DNA of 6,331 nucleotides, from NCBI GenBank assembly GCA_964622275.1, contig CAZUMX010000048.1, positions 1 to 6,331 of the forward strand, written 5' to 3'. This document shows positions 1 through 5,997 of this stretch, in pieces. Within the stretch, counting starts at the first letter, position 1; each line of letters opens with the position of its first letter. The position numbers and the translations under genes are program-made. Origin of the DNA: CAYPEZ01 sp964622275 (GTDB lineage Bacteria > Patescibacteriota > Minisyncoccia > Phycocordibacterales > UBA6899). The notes below the pieces were generated by a model. The model saw only the letters and a list, made by a program, of their open reading frames with translations. It made no database searches and was not told where the DNA came from.

Positions 1-7
1 TACCCAT

Positions 8-1165
8 CTATCGTGCGACCCGTGAACGCAAGAAATCAAACAAACTCTGTGCTGCCAGAGCATTTCCTGCAACATTAAAATGGTCATCTTTCTGATAATA
101 CATGCGCTCGCCTCCTTGCTCGAGGCTTAATCGAATATCCTTTTCGAGGTCGACATAAGGTATGCCAAGCGTATCAAAACAACTCCGTATTTCCCTCGAA
201 GGCTTAGACATATCCCATGTTTGCTCCTTCATGGTGGGAAAAGTTTGGAGATAGCTATCCCAATCCGCTGAAAAGATTTGCTCTTTTGCGGGAACAATAT
301 ATGCGAAAAAAGTTGCCCCATCGTTTTCAACAGATTTTTTTAATTTTCCAATTGTTTGGCACACTTCTGGAAAAATTGTTTTAAAGGTTGTGTCGTTGCT
401 AGCGTTAAAAACATCAAAATAAAATGGATACCCACTGTCATAGTGATGCGGATCCCGTGAACTCAATGACAATCTCACCAAAACATCTTTGATAGCTTTT
501 ATTTTTTCAATATGCCGAATAACAAACCGAGGTCCTTCAAAATTGTTGGAGAAGAATTCGCGAATACGTCCATAGGAGTGCTGTTTTTCAGTTGTTGTCG
601 ATGTGGGGTTTGCCTTGAGCAAAAGGTCATCCGAATAATCATTGCGATTATAGAACTGATACACCACAACATCAGGCGTATATGGACGAATGTAGTGTTC
701 ATAGATGAGCGACTCGTGTGTAGGACCTGCCCCACCGATACCGAAGTTATAGACCTCATATTGTGTTGATGATCCTGCATTCAATTTTTCTTGAAGAAGC
801 GTGACGTATGATTTCTCAATATCAACAGAAAATCCTTCAGTAAACGAATCTCCGAGCATGGCAATTCGCGTGACTCCACTCTTTTTTTCTTTTACAAAAT
901 CATCCCCCACAAACCCCTGAGCGTTTGTGCGGATGTGCGAAGTGTACTCTGGTTGAACTCTCTCAGTATCTACAGACGGACGATGAATAGTGCGAATATA
1001 CGGATCAGCAACAAAGAGACGTGGTTCTTGCGGGTAAAGGACTCGCACAAGAATTTCGAGGCAAAAAAAGGCAATAATACAGCCAAAGAGAATCGCGAGA
1101 ATATTCTTCGCGAGACTCAGACAACGTGTCTTCCAAGAAATGCCGACTTCTTGTGTGGGATTCAT
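8..1165 (-). CDS. Membrane-anchored SGNH/GDSL-family hydrolase or acyltransferase
   Basis: The 385-residue protein is complete. An N-terminal hydrophobic segment (about residues 20-44, ending in the pattern E-I-L-V-R-V-L-Y-P) looks like a single uncleaved anchor, which would place the catalytic domain outside the membrane. SGNH signatures are visible: block I GDSFTEG with the nucleophile Ser107, a glycine-rich block II (NFGIGGAGPT, 140-149), block III NRND with Asn175, and a C-terminal D-x-H-F-N motif with Asp360 and His362. The catalytic set therefore appears intact. Enzymes of this superfamily remove or transfer O-acyl groups on glycans or lipids. In this cluster the likely substrate is an exported polysaccharide, which is inference. 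The ATG at 1165 lies 28 bp after the GT2 stop, with no Shine-Dalgarno sequence (the upstream bases are pyrimidine-rich). It is the last complete gene of the minus-strand run. Lipase or thioesterase activity cannot be excluded. Confidence 0.9.
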   Translation of the reverse strand: MNPTQEVGISWKTRCLSLAKNILAILFGCIIAFFCLEILVRVLYPQEPRLFVADPYIRTIHRPSVDTERVQPEYTSHIRTNAQGFVGDDFVKEKKSGVTRIAMLGDSFTEGFSVDIEKSYVTLLQEKLNAGSSTQYEVYNFGIGGAGPTHESLIYEHYIRPYTPDVVVYQFYNRNDYSDDLLLKANPTSTTTEKQHSYGRIREFFSNNFEGPRFVIRHIEKIKAIKDVLVRLSLSSRDPHHYDSGYPFYFDVFNASNDTTFKTIFPEVCQTIGKLKKSVENDGATFFAYIVPAKEQIFSADWDSYLQTFPTMKEQTWDMSKPSREIRSCFDTLGIPYVDLEKDIRLSLEQGGERMYYQKDDHFNVAGNALAAQSLFDFLRSRVAR

Positions 1166-1193
1166 AGAAGTGGAGGCAGTATATCACAGAGGA

Positions 1194-1997
1194 TTATTCA
1201 CCATAAGAAGCCCATCGTTTCCACACCGACCGCATCATCACCCATTGCGAATACAAGCGATAGATTTCGTATCGAAACGGGACCAGCTCTCTCGAGGGAA
1301 ACCGAAGTCGAAGATAGAGCATTTTGAGGATACTTTTTACTGCTGTGACAATAGGGACAATTACCCCTTTTGTCATTGCGCCAAACAATGTGGGTTGCCA
1401 TCCCTCAACAAGGAGCGGAAGACGATGATCAACCTTTTGTTTATAGACAGCAAAATCGAGTTGAATATCGAGAGGGACGAGCCAAGGACCCTCAATCTTT
1501 CCAGGCGGATATTTCTCTTTATCCCAAGCCACTCTTTCATGCACCTTCTTTATAAACCGGGCGCCAATGTGGGTTGAGAAAAAACGAGGCTGATAATACG
1601 GGAGTGCGGTCCGGTATCTCACCGAGAGATCGGGCGACGTGAGCATATACCGAACTTGGTACACCTTCTGTGTTCCAGTGTTTATGACAGAGGACACTTC
1701 ATCAACAAATTCCTGTGAGACGACTTCGTCAGAATCAAGATAGAAGAACCAATCTTCTTGTGCAGCATCGAGGAGACGGTTTCGTTCTAAAGAAAAGTCG
1801 GTGATGGGCTTACCCTTTTGCGACTGTTCAATAATACGTGCGCCATATTGCTGTGCGATTTGAAGAGTCTTGTCGACTGATCCTCCATCTGCAATCACAA
1901 TATCTCGAAAGTGCTTCACGGATTCTAGGCACCGAGAAAGCGTCTGTTCAGAGTTCAGTGTCAGAATACCAATAGTGACTGGAATCTTCTCTGTCAT
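1194..1997 (-). CDS. Glycosyltransferase family 2 (LgtF/WaaE-like)
   Basis: This is a 267-residue GT-A fold glycosyltransferase. The N-terminus shows the nucleotide-binding start (VTIGILTLNSEQTL, about residues 7-20) and DGGSVDKT (37-44). The metal-binding motif is D-S-D-E (88-91), preceded by RNR and DWFFYLD. This arrangement recalls the beta-1,4-glucosyltransferase LgtF/WaaE group that extends lipopolysaccharide inner cores; the acceptor here is unknown. The C-terminal third is basic and partly hydrophobic (about 200-255) and may associate with the membrane. The enzyme probably adds a hexose to a lipid-linked or surface glycan from a nucleotide sugar in the cytoplasm. I chose the ATG at 1997 because it overlaps the deacetylase TGA by 4 bp (ATGA), the same junction used by the gene before it. 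An in-frame ATG at 2009 would add four residues and cannot be excluded. Neither start has a clear ribosome-binding site. Confidence 0.92.
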   Translation of the reverse strand: MTEKIPVTIGILTLNSEQTLSRCLESVKHFRDIVIADGGSVDKTLQIAQQYGARIIEQSQKGKPITDFSLERNRLLDAAQEDWFFYLDSDEVVSQEFVDEVSSVINTGTQKVYQVRYMLTSPDLSVRYRTALPYYQPRFFSTHIGARFIKKVHERVAWDKEKYPPGKIEGPWLVPLDIQLDFAVYKQKVDHRLPLLVEGWQPTLFGAMTKGVIVPIVTAVKSILKMLYLRLRFPSRELVPFRYEIYRLYSQWVMMRSVWKRWASYGE

Positions 1998-2797
1998 ACG
2001 TGCACCCATCTTTGCAAAAATCTTTTAAAAAGGAAAGCGAATTCGACACCTGGAGTTGTCCGGTATGCAAAAAGCCTCATCGACATTGTTCGATCAATCT
2101 GGACTCTCGGAAGCGCAAACACATCCCTTCTTTTTCCCACAACTCCATCAGTAATACCAAATGCCGCTTGGATACCAAGCTCTTTTAAGTGTGGTAACAC
2201 CCGAACATCACGAACGCCATATGCGTAAGCGTAGTACTGAGGAGGCTTCCCTGTTTCTTTTGTCATAATATCGCTCGACATATTAAGCTCTTGGTGAAGC
2301 GCAGGAGGATCAGTAACAATTTCTGAAATATGACGGTGGTCGTGCCCATGAAGTCCTAATGTCATAAGACCAGCTGCTGACATTTCTCGAAGTTGATCCC
2401 ATGAAGGACGTGGGAGATGCCCAAGTGCTGGGAGTGGAGCAAGATGAGTTGTAAGAAATACTGTAAATGGAATACGATATTTCTGGAGAATAGGGAAAGC
2501 TTCTTTATATGTATCAAGGTATCCATCATCGATAGTCACAGCAATCGCATGCCGTGGAAGTTTCTTTTCACCTCGATAATGCGCGAAGATATCATCAAGA
2601 GGAACAAGGATTTTTTTTCTTTTTAGATATTCCATCTGCGATCGAAAGACGCTTGGTGGTACAGAAAGTTTTCCTCCTTCTGTGTTTATTGCGTGATACA
2701 TAAGTACGACAGGGCCCCCACTCCAGCCAAAAAAAGCAGCGGCACGGGCAGCGCACATCATCAACCAAAAATACACTGTCTTTAATGATGCCTTCAT
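1994..2797 (-). CDS. Polysaccharide deacetylase (NodB domain, CE4 type)
   Basis: The 267-residue protein has a NodB homology domain over most of its length. It opens with the VVLMYHAI strand (about 30-37). The catalytic-base and metal motif is T-I-D-D-G-Y (88-93, Asp90/Asp91). The metal-histidine motif is H-G-H-D-H (His150, His154), with Gly where Ser/Thr is common. A Y-A-Y-A-Y-G segment stands in the place of the usual motif 3, and A-L-P-R-V lies near the C-terminus. Family members use a divalent metal to remove N-acetyl groups from GlcNAc polymers, peptidoglycan or sugar precursors. The N-terminus (8-24) is hydrophobic but lacks a clear cleavable signal peptide, so the location is uncertain. 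The ATG at 2797 overlaps the kinase TGA by 4 bp (ATGA). The frame stays open to 2917, but a start there would overlap the kinase by over 120 bp. No Shine-Dalgarno sequence is seen, so translational coupling is likely. Confidence 0.93.
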   Translation of the reverse strand: MKASLKTVYFWLMMCAARAAAFFGWSGGPVVLMYHAINTEGGKLSVPPSVFRSQMEYLKRKKILVPLDDIFAHYRGEKKLPRHAIAVTIDDGYLDTYKEAFPILQKYRIPFTVFLTTHLAPLPALGHLPRPSWDQLREMSAAGLMTLGLHGHDHRHISEIVTDPPALHQELNMSSDIMTKETGKPPQYYAYAYGVRDVRVLPHLKELGIQAAFGITDGVVGKRRDVFALPRVQIDRTMSMRLFAYRTTPGVEFAFLFKRFLQRWVHV

Positions 2798-3372
2798 AGT
2801 GATTGAATACGTGATGCAATCTCCGAAAGCGATACCGCTGGGTATTCGAGGACCGTTACTGTTGGAGGGAGTGCCGCAAGAGCGAGTGATTCGTTCTCGG
2901 TAGCATATGTTTCCCACAACTCTTCTCGTGCAATACGGCCTCGATCTTTTTGGCGCAAAAGGCGAATATCTTTGGGAGCAGTAACATGAATCACAACATC
3001 AGGATGCGGGAGCGTAGCGACAATGTCTTCCATCTCTTTTGGGAAAAGAACCCTCGATGGGTACGAGAGAGTATTCTGTAGGGGGCCTTCATCAAGGATT
3101 CCTCCTGAAGTCTGCGCTTTTTGAAAACGCGCATAGCGATCAATACATCCATTCAAAAAAAGGCTTCTTCGGTTCTCAAGCACATAGTGAAAAAAATTTT
3201 CTAAGCTCTTGATTGCTTCCCTGGGATGCACAAGAAAAAAATATTTCCAATAAAAAAGTCTTTTCCAAAGCGGGAGACGGACAACAGGAAGATCGAGCAC
3301 TTCCGTAAGTGCGTGTGCGAGAGTGGTCTTCCCTGCTCCCGGGAGCCCAAAGAGTTCAATAACCATACGCAT
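2794..3372 (-). CDS. Small P-loop (adenylate-kinase-like) NTPase/kinase, substrate unknown
   Basis: The 192-residue protein begins almost directly with a Walker A motif: G-L-P-G-A-G-K-T-T at 9-17, Lys15. After an aromatic and basic stretch (31-75) comes I-L-D-E-G-P-L (92-98), at the position where nucleoside- and sugar-kinase-like P-loop proteins carry the D-E substrate/base motif. The segment VVIHVTAP followed by RLLRQKDRGR (about 127-147) resembles the last core strand plus an arginine-rich LID. This is the architecture of small-molecule kinases (AAA_18/AAA_33-like), but I recognise no specific family. In a glycan cluster it could phosphorylate a sugar, a lipid carrier or the glycan itself; that is inference. 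The ATG at 3372 lies 9 bp after the methyltransferase stop. An AAGG at the end of that gene is about 14 nt upstream, rather far for a ribosome-binding site. A second ATG (residue 3, position 3366) is possible. The stop overlaps the deacetylase start. Confidence 0.85.
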   Translation of the reverse strand: MRMVIELFGLPGAGKTTLAHALTEVLDLPVVRLPLWKRLFYWKYFFLVHPREAIKSLENFFHYVLENRRSLFLNGCIDRYARFQKAQTSGGILDEGPLQNTLSYPSRVLFPKEMEDIVATLPHPDVVIHVTAPKDIRLLRQKDRGRIAREELWETYATENESLALAALPPTVTVLEYPAVSLSEIASRIQSL

Positions 3373-3381
3373 GACGATATT

Positions 3382-4113
3382 TTATACCTTCTGAAGATGG
3401 ATGAGGTAGGACTCGCTTATTGATGCGGTCAGAGGATTCCAAGGAAAACGCCGCGCAATCCTGGTCGCAAGAAGATTCAAGATAGCTGAACGAAAGAATG
3501 GGACGACAACAAAAACGGGATGAACAGAGACGGTTTGTAGAGAACACTCCTGGGCAAGAAGAGAAAAATCCCTTGGAGTAATCTGCCCTTCATGGAAAGC
3601 TCCTGCCTTTTTGCCAAGCATTCTCATCCGTGTGTAGTGCGGATGTTTTGTGATAAGAAACGCATGCCCCCCAGAGCGAAGCGCTTCGGCAATATTTTTT
3701 AGAGCAGGTCTTTTGTCGGGGAAATATTCAATTGCGCGAGAAGAGAAAAACACATCATATGTTTTCTGGGGACGCCAAAGGAGAAAATCTGATTCCGTGA
3801 ATGTTATGTGTTCGCCTTCTCCAAGATTTTTCTTTGCTGAGGCGAGCATCTCCCGAGAAATGTCGACAAGATGGAGTTGTGCCCCAGTGATCTTTTCACG
3901 AATGACTTTTGTCCAAGTACCAGGTCCAGGACCGAGTTCAAGATATTCGTGCACTGACACAAGATAGGGAAACAAAAAAGACTCAATCGCCTCTTTTGTA
4001 AGCGTGAAGCCAGCTTTTGCAACAGGAGAAGACGCCCAGCGGCCTTCCTCGTATTTCGTACGATCTTCGCTATTATATTTTTTTTGTACTTCCTGAGTAT
4101 TAAGTGTCTCCAT
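3382..4113 (-). CDS. Class I SAM-dependent methyltransferase
   Basis: This is a complete 243-residue Rossmann-fold methyltransferase. Motif I, Y-L-E-L-G-P-G-P-G-T-W, spans 57-67. The acidic residue that binds the SAM ribose is Asp84 in HLVDIS, Asp109 follows in E-S-D-F, and motif IV-like D-V-F-F-S-S-R-A-I-E-Y-F comes next. The region after the core (about 145-165, HPHYTRMRMLGKKAGAFHEG) and the hydrophobic FVVVPFF segment belong to the substrate or C-terminal part. The acceptor cannot be read from sequence; methylation of a sugar hydroxyl in the surface glycan is the contextual guess. It differs clearly from the neighbouring methyltransferase at 4126-4774 (a glycine-proline motif I against GGGDG), so it does not look like a recent duplicate. 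The ATG at 4113 is 12 bp after the previous stop. The upstream sequence is A/T-rich with only a weak GAAG, so no good ribosome-binding site is present. Confidence 0.88.
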   Translation of the reverse strand: METLNTQEVQKKYNSEDRTKYEEGRWASSPVAKAGFTLTKEAIESFLFPYLVSVHEYLELGPGPGTWTKVIREKITGAQLHLVDISREMLASAKKNLGEGEHITFTESDFLLWRPQKTYDVFFSSRAIEYFPDKRPALKNIAEALRSGGHAFLITKHPHYTRMRMLGKKAGAFHEGQITPRDFSLLAQECSLQTVSVHPVFVVVPFFRSAILNLLATRIARRFPWNPLTASISESYLIHLQKV

Positions 4114-4125
4114 AGATAATATCGA

Positions 4126-4774
4126 TTATTTTTTCTTCAATACAAAAAAGTGATGGTACTGATTTTCAAATGGAACAAATTCCTTTGTGATTAAAAAATA
4201 TTTCTCTATGTCTTTACGAATGCGACGTTGAGCATATCCCCTCTTCCCTATTTCCCAATAATGCTCACCGTTCCAGATATGACGGCGCGGCCATGGGNNN
4301 NNNNNNNCGAGGAAAAGGCATCTTCCACGACAGACGGATTCTTGGAAGAAACGGGAGCTTGAGCAGAAACTGCACAGGAGGACCAAAGTGTGGAAGCGAG
4401 ATAATTGCATGTTCACGTGTGACTCGAGCAAGCTCAGAAAGCGCTTGGGCGCATCGATCAAAAGGAAGGTGCTCAAGAACCTCAAAAGCCACGACGCAGT
4501 CGACAGATTCCTCTGGAAGAGGGATATTCTCAACACTACCAAGAATGTCAGGATGGAGGTCTTCGGCGACATCAAGTGATTGGTACACGATGGTTGTCTG
4601 CTGCTTGAGATATGAACGAAAAACACCATCTCCACCACCGACTTCAAGTATACTTTTTGGTTTCAGTGCTAATACCTCACGAATTTGATAATAGTAGCTC
4701 GCCCAGCGATCAATGCCGACGTATCGATCAAAACGGTAATGTGATACATCAACTTGTTTTTCAGATGAATTCAT
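4126..4774 (-). CDS. Class I SAM-dependent methyltransferase, interrupted by an assembly gap
   Basis: The N-terminal part (before the gap) carries S-I-L-E-V-G-G-G-D-G (41-50), the acidic strand end at Asp68 in SLDVAED, D-I-L-G-S-V-E-N-I-P (76-85) and D-C-V-V-A-F-E-V-L-E-H-L. The part after the gap, in another frame, encodes HIWNGEHYWEIGKRGY, an arginine-rich segment and the C-terminus ending in Lys-Lys-Lys. Both belong to one methyltransferase type common in glycan clusters. Ten Ns at 4298-4307 shift the frame by one. Without them the two halves join in frame as a 212-residue protein with no stop, so this is probably an intact gene rather than a pseudogene. The true gap length must be a multiple of three, zero included, if there is no other error. 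The ATG at 4774 lies 13 bp after the GT4 stop. A TTG at 4807 would overlap that gene and is less likely. The acceptor is unknown. Confidence 0.85.
4298..4307. other. Run of ten N bases (scaffold gap)
   Basis: Exactly ten ambiguous bases interrupt an otherwise continuous gene. A round number of Ns is typical of a scaffolder placeholder whose true length is not measured. The flank on the low-coordinate side is unusually GC-rich for the window (GGCGCGGCCATGGG), which may explain poor coverage or a broken assembly graph. Confidence 0.97.
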
Positions 4775-4787
4775 AGCAAGAAAGGAC

Positions 4788-5837
4788 CTAGATATTATAC
4801 AACGCAAGAATCTTTGGGATGAGCTTCGAGAGACTGTGCTCTTTCACAACAAGAGCTCGGAGGCTTTTTCCGAGTATCGTTCGCTCTTCTTTTGACCGAG
4901 CAAGTGCCATATGAAGTTTTTGTGAGAGGGCTTCACTATTTCCTCCCTCAACCATGAGTGTTGTCGCATGGACGCCAAGAGCGGTACGAAGTCCTTCGTT
5001 TGAGGTAATAATGGGAATTCCTACTGCCATCGCCTCGAGCACAGCCTTATCAAGACTTCCTGTAAATGAGCAATTGACGAAAACATCAGCTTTTTGAAGA
5101 TACGAAAGGATCCCGGTGTGCGGAACAGAGCCGATAAAATGCACAATCCCAGAAAGACCTAGTGACGCAACGTGTTCCTGAAGTTCTTTTTGGTACGCCT
5201 CATCTTCGGCGGTGAGAGGGGTGCCAAGAAGAAGAACTTCAATAGATGTATGAACTTTTTCTAAACCAGCAACAGCAGAAAGGAGTGTATGGAGCCCTTT
5301 TACTCGAGCAATCCTCCCTGTAGTGACAATGCGAAACGTACTATCCGAGGGTTTAATCTCTGGGGCAAAATAGTCAGTATCAATACCATGTCCAAGCACG
5401 TGAACTTTTTTTGATTTCAGCCGGTAGCTTTCTGGAGAGGCAGTGACCACAGCATCAACAAGTTTTTCGCCAATACGATGGATCAATGTCATTGACTTAT
5501 GAACATGCCAGAGAGTCACTGGAATATGCTTGAGTTTCCAATAGAAACCTCCGAGAAGCAAATACTCCGAATTCATATGCACAAACACGGCATCATATTC
5601 TCCTTTTAATTGCCATAATCTCCGATAAAAACGCAGAACGTATAGAATGGTATTCCCACCTCGCTCCTTCCCTAACGAATGTACGCGGACATTCTCAGGG
5701 AGATGATGCTCTCCTTCGCGCAAGCAAAGTACCTCAACCTTCTCTACATGCTTGCTAAATTCTTCAACCCAACGATGAAAGAACCCTAGATTAGGGTCAC
5801 GCAGATCAACAACTTGGGTCACAATAAGGAGTCGCAT
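4788..5837 (-). CDS. Glycosyltransferase family 4 (GT-B fold)
   Basis: The 349-residue protein has the usual length and layout of a retaining GT4 enzyme. The N-terminal Rossmann domain opens with MRLLIVTQVVD and includes WHVHKSM (110-116). The linker region carries the typical V-L-G-H-G-I-D-T-D-Y-F (147-157). The donor-binding domain holds T-T-G-R-I-A-R-V-K-G-L (172-182), a V-H-F-I-G-S-V strand (232-238), and G-S-L-D-K-A-V-L-E-A-M-A-V-G-I-P (260-275) with Glu268. In the classical E-x7-E motif the first Glu should fall at 260, but a Gly is there; this is a variant of the donor loop, and the surrounding motif is well kept. It probably transfers a sugar from a nucleotide sugar to a lipid-linked glycan at the inner membrane face. 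It is the first gene of the minus-strand run. No ribosome-binding site lies close upstream; a GGGAG is about 25 nt away. Confidence 0.95.
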   Translation of the reverse strand: MRLLIVTQVVDLRDPNLGFFHRWVEEFSKHVEKVEVLCLREGEHHLPENVRVHSLGKERGGNTILYVLRFYRRLWQLKGEYDAVFVHMNSEYLLLGGFYWKLKHIPVTLWHVHKSMTLIHRIGEKLVDAVVTASPESYRLKSKKVHVLGHGIDTDYFAPEIKPSDSTFRIVTTGRIARVKGLHTLLSAVAGLEKVHTSIEVLLLGTPLTAEDEAYQKELQEHVASLGLSGIVHFIGSVPHTGILSYLQKADVFVNCSFTGSLDKAVLEAMAVGIPIITSNEGLRTALGVHATTLMVEGGNSEALSQKLHMALARSKEERTILGKSLRALVVKEHSLSKLIPKILALYNI

Positions 5838-5997
5838 GGCAGGTAGCGTAGCATTCTTTTCTCCCTATGAGGAGGAGGAGGGGTATGTTATGATTCCCCA
5901 CGATCATACAACCACTCGGGCAGATGATTTGTTACAGAGTACGAAACCATTGAACATACCAATTTATGGAAACAATAAAAGACTACAATGGGCGTGA
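5836..5997 (+). CDS. Doubtful small ORF (53 codons) across the divergent junction
   Basis: A plus-strand frame opens with ATG at 5836 and ends with TGA at 5995-5997. It encodes 53 residues with an acidic Glu4 run near residue 12 and no domain I recognise. It has two possible starts with Shine-Dalgarno-like sequences: AAGGAG four bases before 5836, and the GGAGGGG tract six bases before an in-frame ATG at 5890. It overlaps the first 32 bases of the methyltransferase in another frame, and its first ATG shares the CATG palindrome with the opposing GT4 start. The first Shine-Dalgarno is simply the complement of GT4 codons, so chance is a serious explanation. It could be a leader peptide or, less likely, a frameshifted N-terminus of the methyltransferase. 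Confidence 0.2.
   Translation: MAGSVAFFSPYEEEEGYVMIPHDHTTTRADDLLQSTKPLNIPIYGNNKRLQWA
5869..5883 (+). repeat. GAG-repeat G-rich tract
   Basis: Four tandem GAG units followed by GGG give four G runs of two or more bases on the plus strand. This could act as a very strong Shine-Dalgarno sequence for the ATG at 5890, form a weak two-layer G-quadruplex, or be a simple-sequence repeat prone to slippage. On the minus strand it is a pyrimidine tract in the untranslated leader of the GT4 gene. Confidence 0.6.
5889..5908. repeat. Short inverted repeat, possible operator
   Basis: TATGAT and ATCATA form perfect 6-bp arms around an 8-bp spacer (TCCCCACG). With one bulged T the match extends to TG/CA outside the arms. 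Its place in the divergent intergenic region would suit a regulator-binding site. Arms this short arise by chance fairly often in A/T-rich DNA, and there is no T run to suggest a terminator. Confidence 0.22.

Larger units (their letters stand above)
5838..5965. promoter_or_regulatory. Divergent intergenic region, probable site of two opposing promoters
   Basis: The GT4 gene starts leftward and a methyltransferase starts rightward from this 128-bp stretch, so promoters for both transcripts should lie here or just inside the genes. I could not find a convincing -35/-10 pair on either strand; candidates such as TTGTAT or TTGGTA lack a good -10 partner at 16-18 bp. The stretch contains a GAG-repeat G-rich tract and a short inverted repeat, listed separately. 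Confidence 0.4.

Noticed and set aside
1..7. An ATG at 7-5 on the minus strand directly after the SGNH stop (TAG-ATG), as the start of a further operon gene
   Set aside because: Only seven bases are visible, without a ribosome-binding site, so a coding frame cannot be tested. The operon may well continue, but this does not prove it.
1178..1183. TATACT on the minus strand before the SGNH gene as a -10 element
   Set aside because: The hexamer 17 bp upstream (TTATGG) is a poor -35, and the implied start would leave almost no leader.
935..1577. Overlapping plus-strand ORFs of 130 and 145 codons
   Set aside because: They lie antisense to the SGNH and GT2 genes, show no domain and have the composition of a reverse-strand shadow.
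2795..2917. Longer deacetylase start at 2917 (307 residues)
   Set aside because: The extra 40 residues overlap the kinase in another frame, are polar and unlike a NodB N-terminus, and the ATG at 2797 makes a clean ATGA junction.
3650..3967. Plus-strand ORF of 105 codons
   Set aside because: It is antisense to a well-supported methyltransferase and is rich in Ser, Arg and Pro with no motif.
4293..4688. Plus-strand ORF of 131 codons across the N run
   Set aside because: It is antisense to the interrupted methyltransferase, includes the unknown bases and is Ser/Arg-rich.
4126..4774. Calling the interrupted methyltransferase a frameshifted pseudogene
   Set aside because: The only break is the N run, and the frame is restored when the Ns are removed; both halves keep conserved family motifs.
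4794..4799. Perfect TATAAT on the minus strand just before the interrupted methyltransferase
   Set aside because: It encodes Tyr-Asn at the GT4 C-terminus, and no -35-like hexamer lies 16-18 bp upstream, so an internal promoter is not supported.
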